Below are positions 15,417-22,851 of a stretch of DNA of 23,729 nucleotides, in pieces. This DNA comes from Chlorobium sp. GTDB taxonomy: Bacteria; Bacteroidota; Chlorobiia; Chlorobiales; Chlorobiaceae. The position numbers were made by a program, and so were the translations under genes. The notes under the pieces were generated by a model that did no database searches, was not told where the DNA came from, and saw nothing but the letters and a program-made list of their open reading frames with translations. The stretch is from the NCBI GenBank assembly GCA_026193435.1, contig JAPHUN010000299.1:1-23729 (forward strand), given 5' to 3'. The stretch's first letter is position 1; each line of letters opens with the position of its first letter.

Positions 15417-16565
15417 TTAATTCGTCATTGTTTTCGCTGTATCACGGGCCCACCTGTCAGCGGCAAGATATTCATCAAGACCGGAAGGCGTGTAAGGATC
15501 GTGAGCCTGCATGGTTCTGTCTACAATAGCAGGGATATCAGTAAAACCTATTTTTTTGTCCAGGAAAGCGGCGACGGCAATTTCGTTGGCCGCGTTCAGC
15601 ACGGCAGGAAACGTCTGGCCGGCTTTGAGTGCGTCAAACGCCAGACGAAGCGCGGGGAACCTTTCCATGTCAGGTTCCTCAAAAGTCAAGGTTCCTATCT
15701 GTGTCAGGTCAAGTTTTTTGATGCCGCTTTCGCACCGTTCAGGCCATGCAAGCGCGTAGGCTATCGGTGCCCGCATGTCGGGCGCCCCGAGCTGGGCCAT
15801 AACGCAGCCGTCGATATACTCTACCATAGAGTGAATAATGCTTTGCGGATGAACGACAACACCTATTTTGTCTGCCGGCATATCGAACAGCCAGTGGGCC
15901 TCGATAACTTCCAGCCCCTTGTTCATGAGCGTTGCGGAATCGATGGTTATTTTCGCTCCCATCGTCCATTGGGGATGTTTCAGGGCTTTTTCAGGGCCGA
16001 CATGACGAAGTTCTTCGGCAGACGTATGTCTGAAAGGTCCTCCTGAAGCGGTCAGGATGATACGCTCGATGTCCTCTTTTCTGTGGCCGGAGAGCGATTG
16101 AAAAATTGCTGAATGTTCACTGTCGACAGGCAGAAGCGTCACCTTATGTTCTTTCACAAGATCCGAGACAAGCTGTCCTGCGACAACCAGCGTTTCCTTG
16201 TTTGCAAGGGCGATGTCCTTACCCGCCTTGATGGCGCTCACTGTGGGCACAAGCCCTGCCGCTCCGACAATAGCCGAGACAACCATTTCCGAGCCTTCGG
16301 CAGCGCCAACAGCGGCAGCGCCCTCAATGCCCCAGAGTATTTCAGGTTTTTCGGAGCCGAGCTGTTCACGCAGGAGTCCTGCAGACGCCTTATCCCTCAC
16401 AGAGACAATATCCGGTCGAAACTCCTTGATCTGTTCGGCAAGCAGATTGATATCATGGCCTTCGGCCAGACCGGTTACGTTAAATTTCTCCGGGTGTTGA
16501 CGGACAACATCAAGCGTGCTTAATCCGATTGATCCGGTACTGCCAAGGATAGATAGTGATTTCAT
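15417..16565 (-). CDS. dxr: 1-deoxy-D-xylulose 5-phosphate reductoisomerase
   Basis: The 382-residue enzyme converts DXP to 2-C-methyl-D-erythritol 4-phosphate with NADPH, the committed step of the MEP isoprenoid pathway. Visible motifs are the NADPH loop GSTGSIG (8-14), [11 protein letters not shown] (120-130), the metal and substrate site [11 protein letters not shown] (146-156, with Asp148 and Glu150), TASGGPF (172-178) and MNKGLE (214-219, Glu219 as third metal ligand). [12 protein letters not shown] and [14 protein letters not shown] follow. It is complete and typical in length. It is the first gene of a minus-strand run with rseP and prfA. In a phototroph it would feed carotenoid, quinone and chlorophyll tail synthesis. 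Confidence 0.96.
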   Translation of the reverse strand: MKSLSILGSTGSIGLSTLDVVRQHPEKFNVTGLAEGHDINLLAEQIKEFRPDIVSVRDKASAGLLREQLGSEKPEILWGIEGAAAVGAAEGSEMVVSAIVGAAGLVPTVSAIKAGKDIALANKETLVVAGQLVSDLVKEHKVTLLPVDSEHSAIFQSLSGHRKEDIERIILTASGGPFRHTSAEELRHVGPEKALKHPQWTMGAKITIDSATLMNKGLEVIEAHWLFDMPADKIGVVVHPQSIIHSMVEYIDGCVMAQLGAPDMRAPIAYALAWPERCESGIKKLDLTQIGTLTFEEPDMERFPALRLAFDALKAGQTFPAVLNAANEIAVAAFLDKKIGFTDIPAIVDRTMQAHDPYTPSGLDEYLAADRWARDTAKTMTN

Positions 16566-16615
16566 GTTTTTATTACGGCAAATTGCGTGGTATACCTCTT
16601 GTTTTCCGGCATGAA

Positions 16616-16642
16616 TTTATACTTTTTCAGCTCGGCTTACAA
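16616..16642 (-). promoter_or_regulatory. possible promoter of the dxr run
   Basis: On the minus strand TTGTAA (16642-16637) is followed after 15 bp by TATAAA (16621-16616), about 50 bp before the dxr ATG. The spacer is short and the match partial, so this is a weak call. Confidence 0.3.
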
Positions 16643-16682
16643 ATTAAGGTCAGGTCATTGTTGACTGGTGCATGAAAAATGT

Positions 16683-16711
16683 TTGATCTTCAATAAAAAA
16701 AGTAGTATAAT
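16683..16711 (+). promoter_or_regulatory. sigma-70-type promoter of tRNA-Val
   Basis: TTGATC (16683-16688) and a perfect TATAAT (16706-16711) are separated by exactly 17 bp. The predicted start at about 16718 leaves roughly a 20-nt leader before the tRNA. The A-rich spacer is consistent with a strong stable-RNA promoter. It is the best promoter match in the window. Confidence 0.8.
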
Positions 16712-16740
16712 ATCGTCCCTTTGAGGTTCGATTATCAGAT

Positions 16741-16814
16741 GGGTCTCTAGCTCAGTTGGTTAGAGCGACTGGTTTACACCCAGTAGGTCGGGGGTTCGAC
16801 TCCCTCGGGACCCA
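16741..16814 (+). tRNA. tRNA-Val (anticodon UAC)
   Basis: The 74-nt sequence folds as a complete cloverleaf. The acceptor GGGTCTC pairs with GGGACCC (one G-U). The D arm is GCTC-AGTTGGTTA-GAGC. The anticodon stem ACTGG/CCAGT carries the loop TTTACAC, with anticodon TAC (34-36) for valine GUA codons. The variable loop is AGGTC and the T arm is GGGGG-TTCGACT-CCCTC. The discriminator is A. The 3' CCA is not encoded (CCC follows), so it must be added afterwards. A run of five T lies a few bases downstream and may help end transcription. Confidence 0.97.
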
Positions 16815-16878
16815 CCCCTCTTTTTCTGCAAAGCCGATTCAGGCAACGTTTTTCAACCTGTGCTTTTCGCTGTTACCG

Positions 16879-16892
16879 CATGTCGCGACATG
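16879..16892. other. perfect 14-bp palindrome after the tRNA
   Basis: CATGTCGCGACATG is a perfect palindrome in the 107-bp gap between tRNA-Val and the end of the acylphosphatase gene. It could be a protein-binding site or part of transcript ends from either side. No U-tract follows on either strand. Confidence 0.5.
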
Positions 16893-16921
16893 TTGTGACC
16901 CGTCGTTGGTCAATGATCGGC

Positions 16922-17197
16922 CTATTGCATGATCCTGAAGCCTTTCATAGTATGATCCGGAGGTTGTAGCGCGACGTCCATAGCTGAGACTTTTGATGCA
17001 GGCGGACCGGTCCTCACAGTTTTCAGAAGTTCATTCACAAGTCCTTCGGGGCCCTGGGCGTCAATCTCAACGGTACCGTTCGGCATATTTCTTACCGTGC
17101 CTTTCAATCCCGTTTGTGACGCTCTTCGTTCCACAAACATTCTGAATCCTACGCCTTGAACAAGGCCGTAGACGGTGGCCAGAACTCTTTTTTCCAT
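16922..17197 (-). CDS. acyP: acylphosphatase
   Basis: The 91-residue protein is the standard size for this small alpha/beta enzyme, which hydrolyses acyl phosphates such as acetyl phosphate or carbamoyl phosphate. The phosphate-binding loop is GLVQGVGFR with the catalytic Arg19. The second signature is GTVRNMPNGTVEIDAQG with catalytic Asn37. It has no signal peptide, so it acts in the cytosol. It lies 97 bp downstream of ftsH on the same strand, with a strong hairpin repeat in between, so shared transcription is uncertain. Confidence 0.94.
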   Translation of the reverse strand: MEKRVLATVYGLVQGVGFRMFVERRASQTGLKGTVRNMPNGTVEIDAQGPEGLVNELLKTVRTGPPASKVSAMDVALQPPDHTMKGFRIMQ

Positions 17198-17230
17198 GTA
17201 CTACCAACAGTGTCTTTTCTGAAGTCATGC

Positions 17231-17264
17231 GCCCTGTGAAACAGATGCTCGGATTTCACAGGGC
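17231..17264. repeat. hairpin repeat with conserved 12-nt loop, copy 1
   Basis: GCCCTGTGAAA and TTTCACAGGGC form a perfect 11-bp stem around the loop CAGATGCTCGGA. A second copy with the same loop but one base (T for C) is at 22701-22734. This copy lies between ftsH and acyP. There is no U-tract after it on the minus strand, so it is not a plain terminator; loop conservation points to a repeat family. Confidence 0.85.
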
Positions 17265-17293
17265 TTAGGCTGCTTCCTGATTCTTTTCCTGCC

Positions 17294-19354
17294 TCAGTTT
17301 TCCTCCGCATTCTTGCTCTGCCTGATTTTTTCGACAGCAGCTTCAAGATTTTTCAGCTCCTCTTCATCAACAGGTGTTGTTCCATTACTGTCAGGACGGG
17401 TTTCTCTATCAGCTGCTTTTTTGCCGCACTCTTCAGACATGGCATCATCATCGTTTGCGCCGGGTCTTCTGCCGAGAATCTCCTCGATTTTGCAATAGTG
17501 GAGGACTTCATTTTTAAGAAGTTCCTGTGCAAGCATTTCAAGCTTGTCGTGATTTTCTGTCAGGATCTCCCTGACCTGCTGCTGGGCCTGATCGATTAAC
17601 TGGTGAACCTCTTCATCTATCAGGCGCGCGGTGTGCTCACTGTACTTTTTGTCCACGCCCGGTCCGCCGTAATAGGGGTTGTTGCTTTCATAGTAAGAGA
17701 TGTTGCCCAGTTTTTTGCTCATACCGTAGACAACCACCATGTTGTATGCGATCTCGGTGATTTTTTCGAGATCATTCTGAGCGCCGGTTGAAATTTCGTC
17801 AAAGATGATTTCTTCGGCAATTCTTCCTCCCAGCAGTCCGCAGATACGTGAATAGAGTTCGTGTTTTGTCATCAGGTAGCGATCTTCAAGCGGCAGGTTC
17901 ATCGTATAGCCTAGAGCGCTCATGCCCCGGGGAACAATCGATATTTTCTGCACAGCGTCATTTTCCGCCATCATCCAGCTGATGATCGCGTGCCCTGATT
18001 CGTGATAGGCGACTACCTTCTTCTCTTTCGGATTGATTACCTTGTTTTTCTTTTCGAGACCGGCGACCACCCGTTCGATAGCATCCTCGAAGTCTTTCAT
18101 TTCAATACTCTGCTTTCCTCGTCTGGAGGCAAGCAGCGCAGCCTCGTTGGCCGCGTTGGCGATCTCGGCTCCGGCAAACCCTGGAGTCTGAGAAGCCAGT
18201 ACCTTAACGTTGACATCAGGCGAGAGAGAGAGTTTCTTGGTATGAACCTTGAAGGTATCAACACGTCCTTTCAGGTCAGGTTTGTCAACCATTATCTGGC
18301 GGTCGAACCGTCCCGGTCGAAGAAGAGCATTATCCAGTACGTCCGGGCGATTGGTCGCAGCCATGAGGATGACGCCTTTGTCTGTTGCGAAGCCATCCAT
18401 TTCCACCAGCAGCTGGTTAAGGGTGTTTTCCCTTTCATCATTAGCACCCATCATGGCTCCTTTTCCCCGGCTGCGTCCTACGGCATCTATTTCGTCAATA
18501 AAGATGATACAGGGCGCTTTTTCTTTCGCCTCACGGAAAAGGTCGCGTACCCTTGCCGCGCCGACACCGACAAACATTTCCACAAAATCAGAACCGCTGA
18601 TGCTGAAAAACGGCACATCAGCTTCTCCTGCAACGGCTTTGGCAAGAAGGGTTTTACCGGTTCCCGGAGGACCTACAAGCAGCACTCCTTTTGGAAGTTT
18701 TCCGCCCAGTTTCGTGTATTTCTTGGGGTCTTTCAGGAAACCGACAACTTCCATGACTTCAGCCTTGGCTTCGTCGAGTCCCGCAACATCCTTGAAGGTT
18801 ATCCGGGTATGTTCATCGAGGTTTTCATAAAGGGCGGCCTTGTTCTTGCTGATGTTCATGAACTGTGATCCCGGTCCGCCAAGGCGGCGAAAGACGAAGA
18901 AGTAGATCCCGATCAGCAGGGCAAACGGGAGAATCCATTGCAGCAGTTCGCCGATCCAGGTGTTTCCGGGTATACCCTGATAACTGATTCCTTTTGATTC
19001 AAGGAGCACTATAAGTCCGTCGTCCACTACCGGGGTAACGTACACTTCAGTGGGTTCGGCAGATAGTGAGCCGTCTCCGCTTTTGGCGCCGGACGGGATC
19101 ACGCCCGGTTTCAGGTTTACGTATATGCGCTCGGGCGCAATCTTTACGGACTCGATTTTATTTTCTTCTATATAGCTGCGGAATTCACTGTAGGGGATTT
19201 CCTCGGAGGAGCCGGACCAGAAGAAGGCCAGCTGCAGACCTATAAGAAGCAGGACAATGACGACATAGTAGAGCAGCGAGAATTTTGGTTTTTTGTCGTT
19301 GTTCTCAGGATCGTTTTTATAGGGATTCTGTGGTTTAAACAGGTTGTTTGGCAT
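17294..19354 (-). CDS. ftsH: ATP-dependent zinc metalloprotease FtsH
   Basis: The 686-residue protein has two N-terminal membrane helices (about 26-47 and 138-158) around a periplasmic loop. The AAA module follows: Walker A GPPGTGKT (228-235), Walker B IIFIDEID (283-290), second region of homology with [20 protein letters not shown], and pore residues FVGVG. The protease zinc motif HESGH is at 451-455. It degrades misfolded membrane and some cytosolic proteins at the inner membrane. I used ATG 19354; a TTG one codon upstream is possible. The C-terminus extends past the protease domain with an acidic low-complexity tail. No clear ribosome site precedes the start. Confidence 0.96.
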   Translation of the reverse strand: MPNNLFKPQNPYKNDPENNDKKPKFSLLYYVVIVLLLIGLQLAFFWSGSSEEIPYSEFRSYIEENKIESVKIAPERIYVNLKPGVIPSGAKSGDGSLSAEPTEVYVTPVVDDGLIVLLESKGISYQGIPGNTWIGELLQWILPFALLIGIYFFVFRRLGGPGSQFMNISKNKAALYENLDEHTRITFKDVAGLDEAKAEVMEVVGFLKDPKKYTKLGGKLPKGVLLVGPPGTGKTLLAKAVAGEADVPFFSISGSDFVEMFVGVGAARVRDLFREAKEKAPCIIFIDEIDAVGRSRGKGAMMGANDERENTLNQLLVEMDGFATDKGVILMAATNRPDVLDNALLRPGRFDRQIMVDKPDLKGRVDTFKVHTKKLSLSPDVNVKVLASQTPGFAGAEIANAANEAALLASRRGKQSIEMKDFEDAIERVVAGLEKKNKVINPKEKKVVAYHESGHAIISWMMAENDAVQKISIVPRGMSALGYTMNLPLEDRYLMTKHELYSRICGLLGGRIAEEIIFDEISTGAQNDLEKITEIAYNMVVVYGMSKKLGNISYYESNNPYYGGPGVDKKYSEHTARLIDEEVHQLIDQAQQQVREILTENHDKLEMLAQELLKNEVLHYCKIEEILGRRPGANDDDAMSEECGKKAADRETRPDSNGTTPVDEEELKNLEAAVEKIRQSKNAEEN

Positions 19355-19762
19355 CAATTCGTAAAAAAATTAGCAAATATATATTCTGTTACGGGCACCT
19401 CTCGGTATTGTCATGAGCGTTTCAAGAGCAAGGCGGACGGAGCGCAGAAACCGGAGTGTACAGAGCGTACATGAGGATTTCAAGCACCGCTCAATGAAGC
19501 AATTGAATCGCGGAATAAATAAATAGAGGTGCACATAATAATAACAGTATTAATCCGGAATTATAAAGAGTATTTTGATGAACTATGCATCAAATGCTTT
19601 CCGTCTGTAATAAGTTTCAGTCCGGTAGGCGGTTACAAAAGCACAACAGATCGGTTGTCGAGCCGTTTGTATTTTTTCAGTCTATTGTGTAGATAGTTTT
19701 TTGATGCGGTTAAGGGCTTTTTGCGTACTGATACATGTAAAGTAAAACCTGTCAAAATATTT
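19355..19762. other. 408-bp divergent gap between ftsH and pyrF
   Basis: This gap separates the divergent starts of ftsH and pyrF. Its first third is taken up by the ~140-bp repeat element (19393-19534). The remaining 230 bp is AT-rich; I found no convincing promoter pair, RNA gene or reading frame in it, although both genes need promoters here. Confidence 0.6.
19393..19534 (+). repeat. ~140-bp dispersed element with short terminal inverted repeats
   Basis: The element is bounded by GCACCTCT (19395-19402) and its inverse AGAGGTGC (19525-19532). The left half, with AAGGCGGACGGAGCGCAG, is shared with the partial copy at 9238-9302 on the other strand. The centre is an imperfect palindrome: GAAACCGGAGTGTAC, AGAGC, GTACATGAGGATTTC. 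It has no coding capacity. Size, ends and dispersal resemble a MITE or large REP-type element; target-site duplications are not obvious. Confidence 0.8.
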
Positions 19763-20587
19763 ATGAATGCAGCTCGAAATAAGGTCAATGACCGGATTTC
19801 ATCCACGAAGTCTCTTTTGTGTGTCGGTCTTGACAGCGATCAGAAGAGGATCCCTGAACTGTTCCGGTCAATGGAGCGTCCTGTTCTGGAGTTTAACCGC
19901 TCTGTGATCAAGGCGACAAAGGAACATGCGGTAGCGTATAAAATAAATACCGCGTTTTATGAGGCAAGAGGCCTCGAAGGTATTCGGGATATGCAGGACA
20001 CGCTGGACATACTTCCACCGGACTGCCTCTCTATTGCTGATGCAAAACGAGCCGATATCGGAAACACCAGCAGGAAATATGCGCAGGCTTTTTTTGAGCA
20101 CTGGGGTTTCGACGCGCTTACCGTAGCTCCTTATATGGGATTCGATTCTCTTGAGCCGTTTTTCGCATATGATCAGAAACTGATTTTTGTACTGTGCCTG
20201 ACTTCCAATTCCGGCTCCGCTGATTTTGAGGAAAAACAGTTGCAGTCCGGGGAAGCCCTCTATGAGAGTGTTCTCGTCAGAGTGCAGGAGTGGGACAGGA
20301 ACGGCAACGCGGGAGTTGTTATCGGAGCAACGAAAAGCAGTCAGTTGAGGGATCTTCGCAGGGCGGCGCCGAGACTGTTTTTTCTTATCCCCGGTGTTGG
20401 TGCTCAGGGTGGTTCACTCAGGGATTCAGCTACTCTCGGAGTGGATGAAAACCTGCAAGGGGCGTTGATAAATGTCAGTAGGGGGATTATTTATCCTGAC
20501 GGGAACTTTGATTCGGTTGACGTGTTCGAGGACTCAGTGAGCCGGAAAGCGGCGGCGCTTCATGATGAGATGCTGAAAATTTTTTGA
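19763..20587 (+). CDS. pyrF: orotidine 5'-phosphate decarboxylase
   Basis: The 274-residue protein is of the longer, type 2 PyrF class. The catalytic Asp/Lys array is DAKRADIGNTS (DAKRAD at 93-98), preceded by LLCVGLDSD near the N-terminus. TVAPYMGFDSLEPFF and LIPGVGAQGGS (the phosphate-binding end) follow. It decarboxylates OMP to UMP, the last step of de novo pyrimidine nucleotide synthesis, in the cytosol. The frame opens at a TTG (19721), but ATG 19763 is the more natural start and still leaves a normal N-terminus; neither has a clear ribosome site. glmS begins 42 bp later on the same strand. Confidence 0.94.
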   Translation: MNAARNKVNDRISSTKSLLCVGLDSDQKRIPELFRSMERPVLEFNRSVIKATKEHAVAYKINTAFYEARGLEGIRDMQDTLDILPPDCLSIADAKRADIGNTSRKYAQAFFEHWGFDALTVAPYMGFDSLEPFFAYDQKLIFVLCLTSNSGSADFEEKQLQSGEALYESVLVRVQEWDRNGNAGVVIGATKSSQLRDLRRAAPRLFFLIPGVGAQGGSLRDSATLGVDENLQGALINVSRGIIYPDGNFDSVDVFEDSVSRKAAALHDEMLKIF

Positions 20588-20629
20588 CAGCTGCCGGCGC
20601 TTTTTCTCTGTTCAAATAAACTAGTGTTC

Positions 20630-22477
20630 ATGTGTGGAATAGTTGGATATATCGGCCATCGTGATGCGGCGGGATTGCTCTTGAACGGACTTCAGCGTCT
20701 GGAATACCGGGGCTACGATTCTGCGGGAATTGCTGTTCTGAACGGCGGTTTGAAGATGTTCAAGCAAAAAGGAAGCGTCGATGAGCTGAGAAGATCATTA
20801 CATGATGCAGGAAATCCTCTCAACGGGGCTACGATAGGAATCGGTCATACCCGGTGGGCGACGCACGGCGACCCCAGCGACCGGAATGCACACCCTCATG
20901 TGAGCAGTGACGGCCGGTTAGCGCTTATACATAACGGGATCATTGAGAACTATCCGGCAATTAAAAAAGAGCTGATTTCAAAAGGGGTTCATTTCAGCAG
21001 CGATACCGATTCAGAAGTGCTTGTTCATCTTATAGAGAGCATATGGTCGGATAATCCCGAGATGGCCCTGGAAGCTGCGGTCCGTTCTGCGCTCTATCAT
21101 GTGGAAGGAGCATACGGGTTGTGTATTATCTCTGAGCGGGAGCCGGACAGCATTGTTGTTGCCCGTAAGGGAAGCCCGCTGGTTATAGGTATCGGTGAGG
21201 GCGAGTACTATATAGCATCTGATGCGGCTCCCATTGTCGAACATACCAAAAAGGTTGTCTACCTCGCTGATGGTGAAATGGCTGTTATTACAAGAAATGA
21301 CGGTTTTTCTATCAAGACAATAGAGAATATCGCCCGTGAAAAGCATGTAAGTGAGCTTGAATTCGAACTCGCCGAGATTGAAAAAGGGGGGTTTGAGCAT
21401 TTTATGCTCAAGGAGATTTTTGAGCAGCCAAAGGTGCTTCAGGATGTTATGCGGGGCCGGGTCAGGCTTGATGAGGGTCAGGTTCGCCTGGGAGGTATAG
21501 AGGATTATCTCGATCGCCTGAAGCTATCCAGCAGGGTGATTATATGCGCATGCGGGTCAAGCTGGCATGCAGGGTTGATCGGGGAGTACCTGATTGAAGA
21601 GTTTGCCCGGATTCCCGTTGAGGTTGATTATGCCTCGGAGTTTCGTTACCGCAATCCGGTGATTACCAGGGATGATGTGGTGATCGTGATTTCACAGTCA
21701 GGTGAGACCGCCGATACGCTTGCCGCATTGCGCCTTGCCAGGGAGAAGGGGGCGTTGGTTATGGGGATCTGTAATGTAGTTGGTTCAACCATAGCCCGTG
21801 AAACCCTCTGCGGGATTTACACTCACGCCGGGCCGGAGGTAGGCGTCGCGTCGACCAAGGCGTTCACCGCCCAGGTAACGGTACTCTATCTTCTTGCGTT
21901 GACGCTCGGCAAGGGGCGTACCATGTCTCGTGATGAACTGAAGCTCTACCTCAAAGAGCTTAACGGTATTCCTGAAAAAGTGGAACGAATTCTCAAGCAG
22001 AATGACCTTATTCTGGAAATAGCTAAAAACTATAAAGATGCCGGAAATTTCCTCTACCTCGGGCGCGGGTACAATTTCCCCGTAGCCCTTGAAGGGGCGT
22101 TGAAGCTCAAGGAGATTTCCTACATTCATGCCGAGGGGTATCCGGCTGCAGAAATGAAGCACGGTCCTATTGCTCTTATTGACCAGGATATGCCGGTTAT
22201 CTTTATCGCGACACGCGATAACTCGTATGCCAAAGTATTGAGCAACATCGAGGAGGTCAGAAGTCGCAAGGGGAAGGTAATCGCTATTGCCAATCATGGC
22301 GATGACGAAATCGGCAGGCTTGCCGATCATGTTATTTATATTCCTCCTGCATCAGCTCCGGTAACCCCGCTCCTCTCAGTAATCCCCTTACAACTGCTTT
22401 CTTATCACATCGCAACGCTGAGGGGCTGCAATGTTGACCGTCCGAGAAACCTCGCTAAATCGGTAACGGTTGAGTAG
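20630..22477 (+). CDS. glmS: glutamine-fructose-6-phosphate aminotransferase (isomerizing)
   Basis: The 615-residue enzyme makes glucosamine 6-phosphate from fructose 6-phosphate and glutamine, feeding peptidoglycan and LPS. The start must be ATG 20630, because the catalytic cysteine has to be residue 2 (MCGIVGYIG); a GTG two codons earlier would bury it. The glutaminase domain (about 1-230) shows EYRGYDSAG, HTRWATHG and HNGIIENY. Two SIS sugar-binding domains follow, with CGSSWHAG, SQSGETADTL, ASTKAFTAQV and later YIHAEGYPAAEMKHGP. It ends in the conserved RPRNLAKSVTVE tail. No glmS-ribozyme-like leader fits into the 42-bp gap after pyrF. Confidence 0.97.
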   Translation: MCGIVGYIGHRDAAGLLLNGLQRLEYRGYDSAGIAVLNGGLKMFKQKGSVDELRRSLHDAGNPLNGATIGIGHTRWATHGDPSDRNAHPHVSSDGRLALIHNGIIENYPAIKKELISKGVHFSSDTDSEVLVHLIESIWSDNPEMALEAAVRSALYHVEGAYGLCIISEREPDSIVVARKGSPLVIGIGEGEYYIASDAAPIVEHTKKVVYLADGEMAVITRNDGFSIKTIENIAREKHVSELEFELAEIEKGGFEHFMLKEIFEQPKVLQDVMRGRVRLDEGQVRLGGIEDYLDRLKLSSRVIICACGSSWHAGLIGEYLIEEFARIPVEVDYASEFRYRNPVITRDDVVIVISQSGETADTLAALRLAREKGALVMGICNVVGSTIARETLCGIYTHAGPEVGVASTKAFTAQVTVLYLLALTLGKGRTMSRDELKLYLKELNGIPEKVERILKQNDLILEIAKNYKDAGNFLYLGRGYNFPVALEGALKLKEISYIHAEGYPAAEMKHGPIALIDQDMPVIFIATRDNSYAKVLSNIEEVRSRKGKVIAIANHGDDEIGRLADHVIYIPPASAPVTPLLSVIPLQLLSYHIATLRGCNVDRPRNLAKSVTVE

Positions 22478-22603
22478 TTTGACAGGGAAAGTCAAAAGTA
22501 AAAAAGCGCATAAGCTTGATGGCTGAAAAGCCGATGTAGCCTGAATTATTCATCAAAGGAATAAAAACAGGTCGTTGCAAGGACGGGAGACTTTCCCTTT
22601 TCT

Positions 22604-22700
22604 GTCATTCCCGTGCCTGACCCCTCTCCACTTTCTGTCATTCCCGTGCTTGACACGGGAATCCATTGCTGGTGCCGGAGTCTGCATGGATGCCGGATCA
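22604..22700. repeat. TCATTCCCGTG-type palindromic intergenic repeat, one partial and one longer unit
   Basis: CTGTCATTCCCGTGCCTGAC (22604-22623) and CTGTCATTCCCGTGCTTGAC (22636-22655) differ by one base. The second continues into CACGGGAATCCAT, forming a hairpin TTCCCGTG-CTTGA-CACGGGAA, and later GCATGGATGCCGGATCA, whose ATGGAT pairs with ATCCAT. This resembles the widespread bacterial intergenic repeat of the form TCATTCCCG...GGATGCCGGATCA. The expected last part (CCGGCATGACA) is missing; a different hairpin repeat starts at that point. Confidence 0.8.
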
Positions 22701-22734
22701 CCCCCGTGAAACAGATGTTCGGATTTCACAGGGG
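22701..22734. repeat. hairpin repeat with conserved 12-nt loop, copy 2
   Basis: CCCCCGTGAAA and TTTCACAGGGG form an 11-position stem with one C-A mismatch, around the loop CAGATGTTCGGA. The loop and inner stem are nearly identical to copy 1 at 17231-17264, and the outer stem differs. It abuts the end of the TCATTCCCG-type repeat. Confidence 0.8.
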
Positions 22735-22851
22735 AGGTCCGGAGATGAAGAAAAATCGGGAATTTTTATCCTGACAAGAGGGTTTTTGAATAAATACAGC
22801 AATAAAAATATGTTAAGGAATATTTTCACCCTACAAACCACAGGTTGAATC

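Larger units (their letters stand above)
22478..22851. other. 374-bp intergenic mosaic of repeats between glmS and the epimerase gene
   Basis: No gene is supported here; the one short frame (22666-22848) runs through repeats. The gap holds a 10-bp inverted repeat AGGGAAAGTC (22484-22493) and GACTTTCCCT (22589-22598). After it come two tandem TGTCATTCCCGTG units, a hairpin repeat at 22701-22734, and finally an AT-rich stretch before the next ATG. Confidence 0.7.

Noticed and set aside
17231..17264. The hairpin after ftsH as a standard intrinsic terminator
   Set aside because: The stem is strong, but no U-tract follows on the minus strand and the loop recurs elsewhere, so a repeat family is the better label.
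18002..18868. A 288-codon plus-strand open frame opposite ftsH
   Set aside because: It lies fully inside ftsH, whose AAA and protease motifs are intact; the translated shadow shows no family features.
20588..20629. A glmS ribozyme before glmS
   Set aside because: The gap after pyrF is only 42 bp and shows none of the ribozyme core; there is no room for it.
22604..22655. The two TGTCATTCCCGTG units as the start of a CRISPR array
   Set aside because: There are only two units, with a 12-bp gap, a palindromic continuation and no cas genes; this is a known style of intergenic repeat.
22666..22848. A 60-codon open frame after glmS
   Set aside because: It runs through the TCATTCCCG-type and hairpin repeats and has no ribosome site; it is not a gene.
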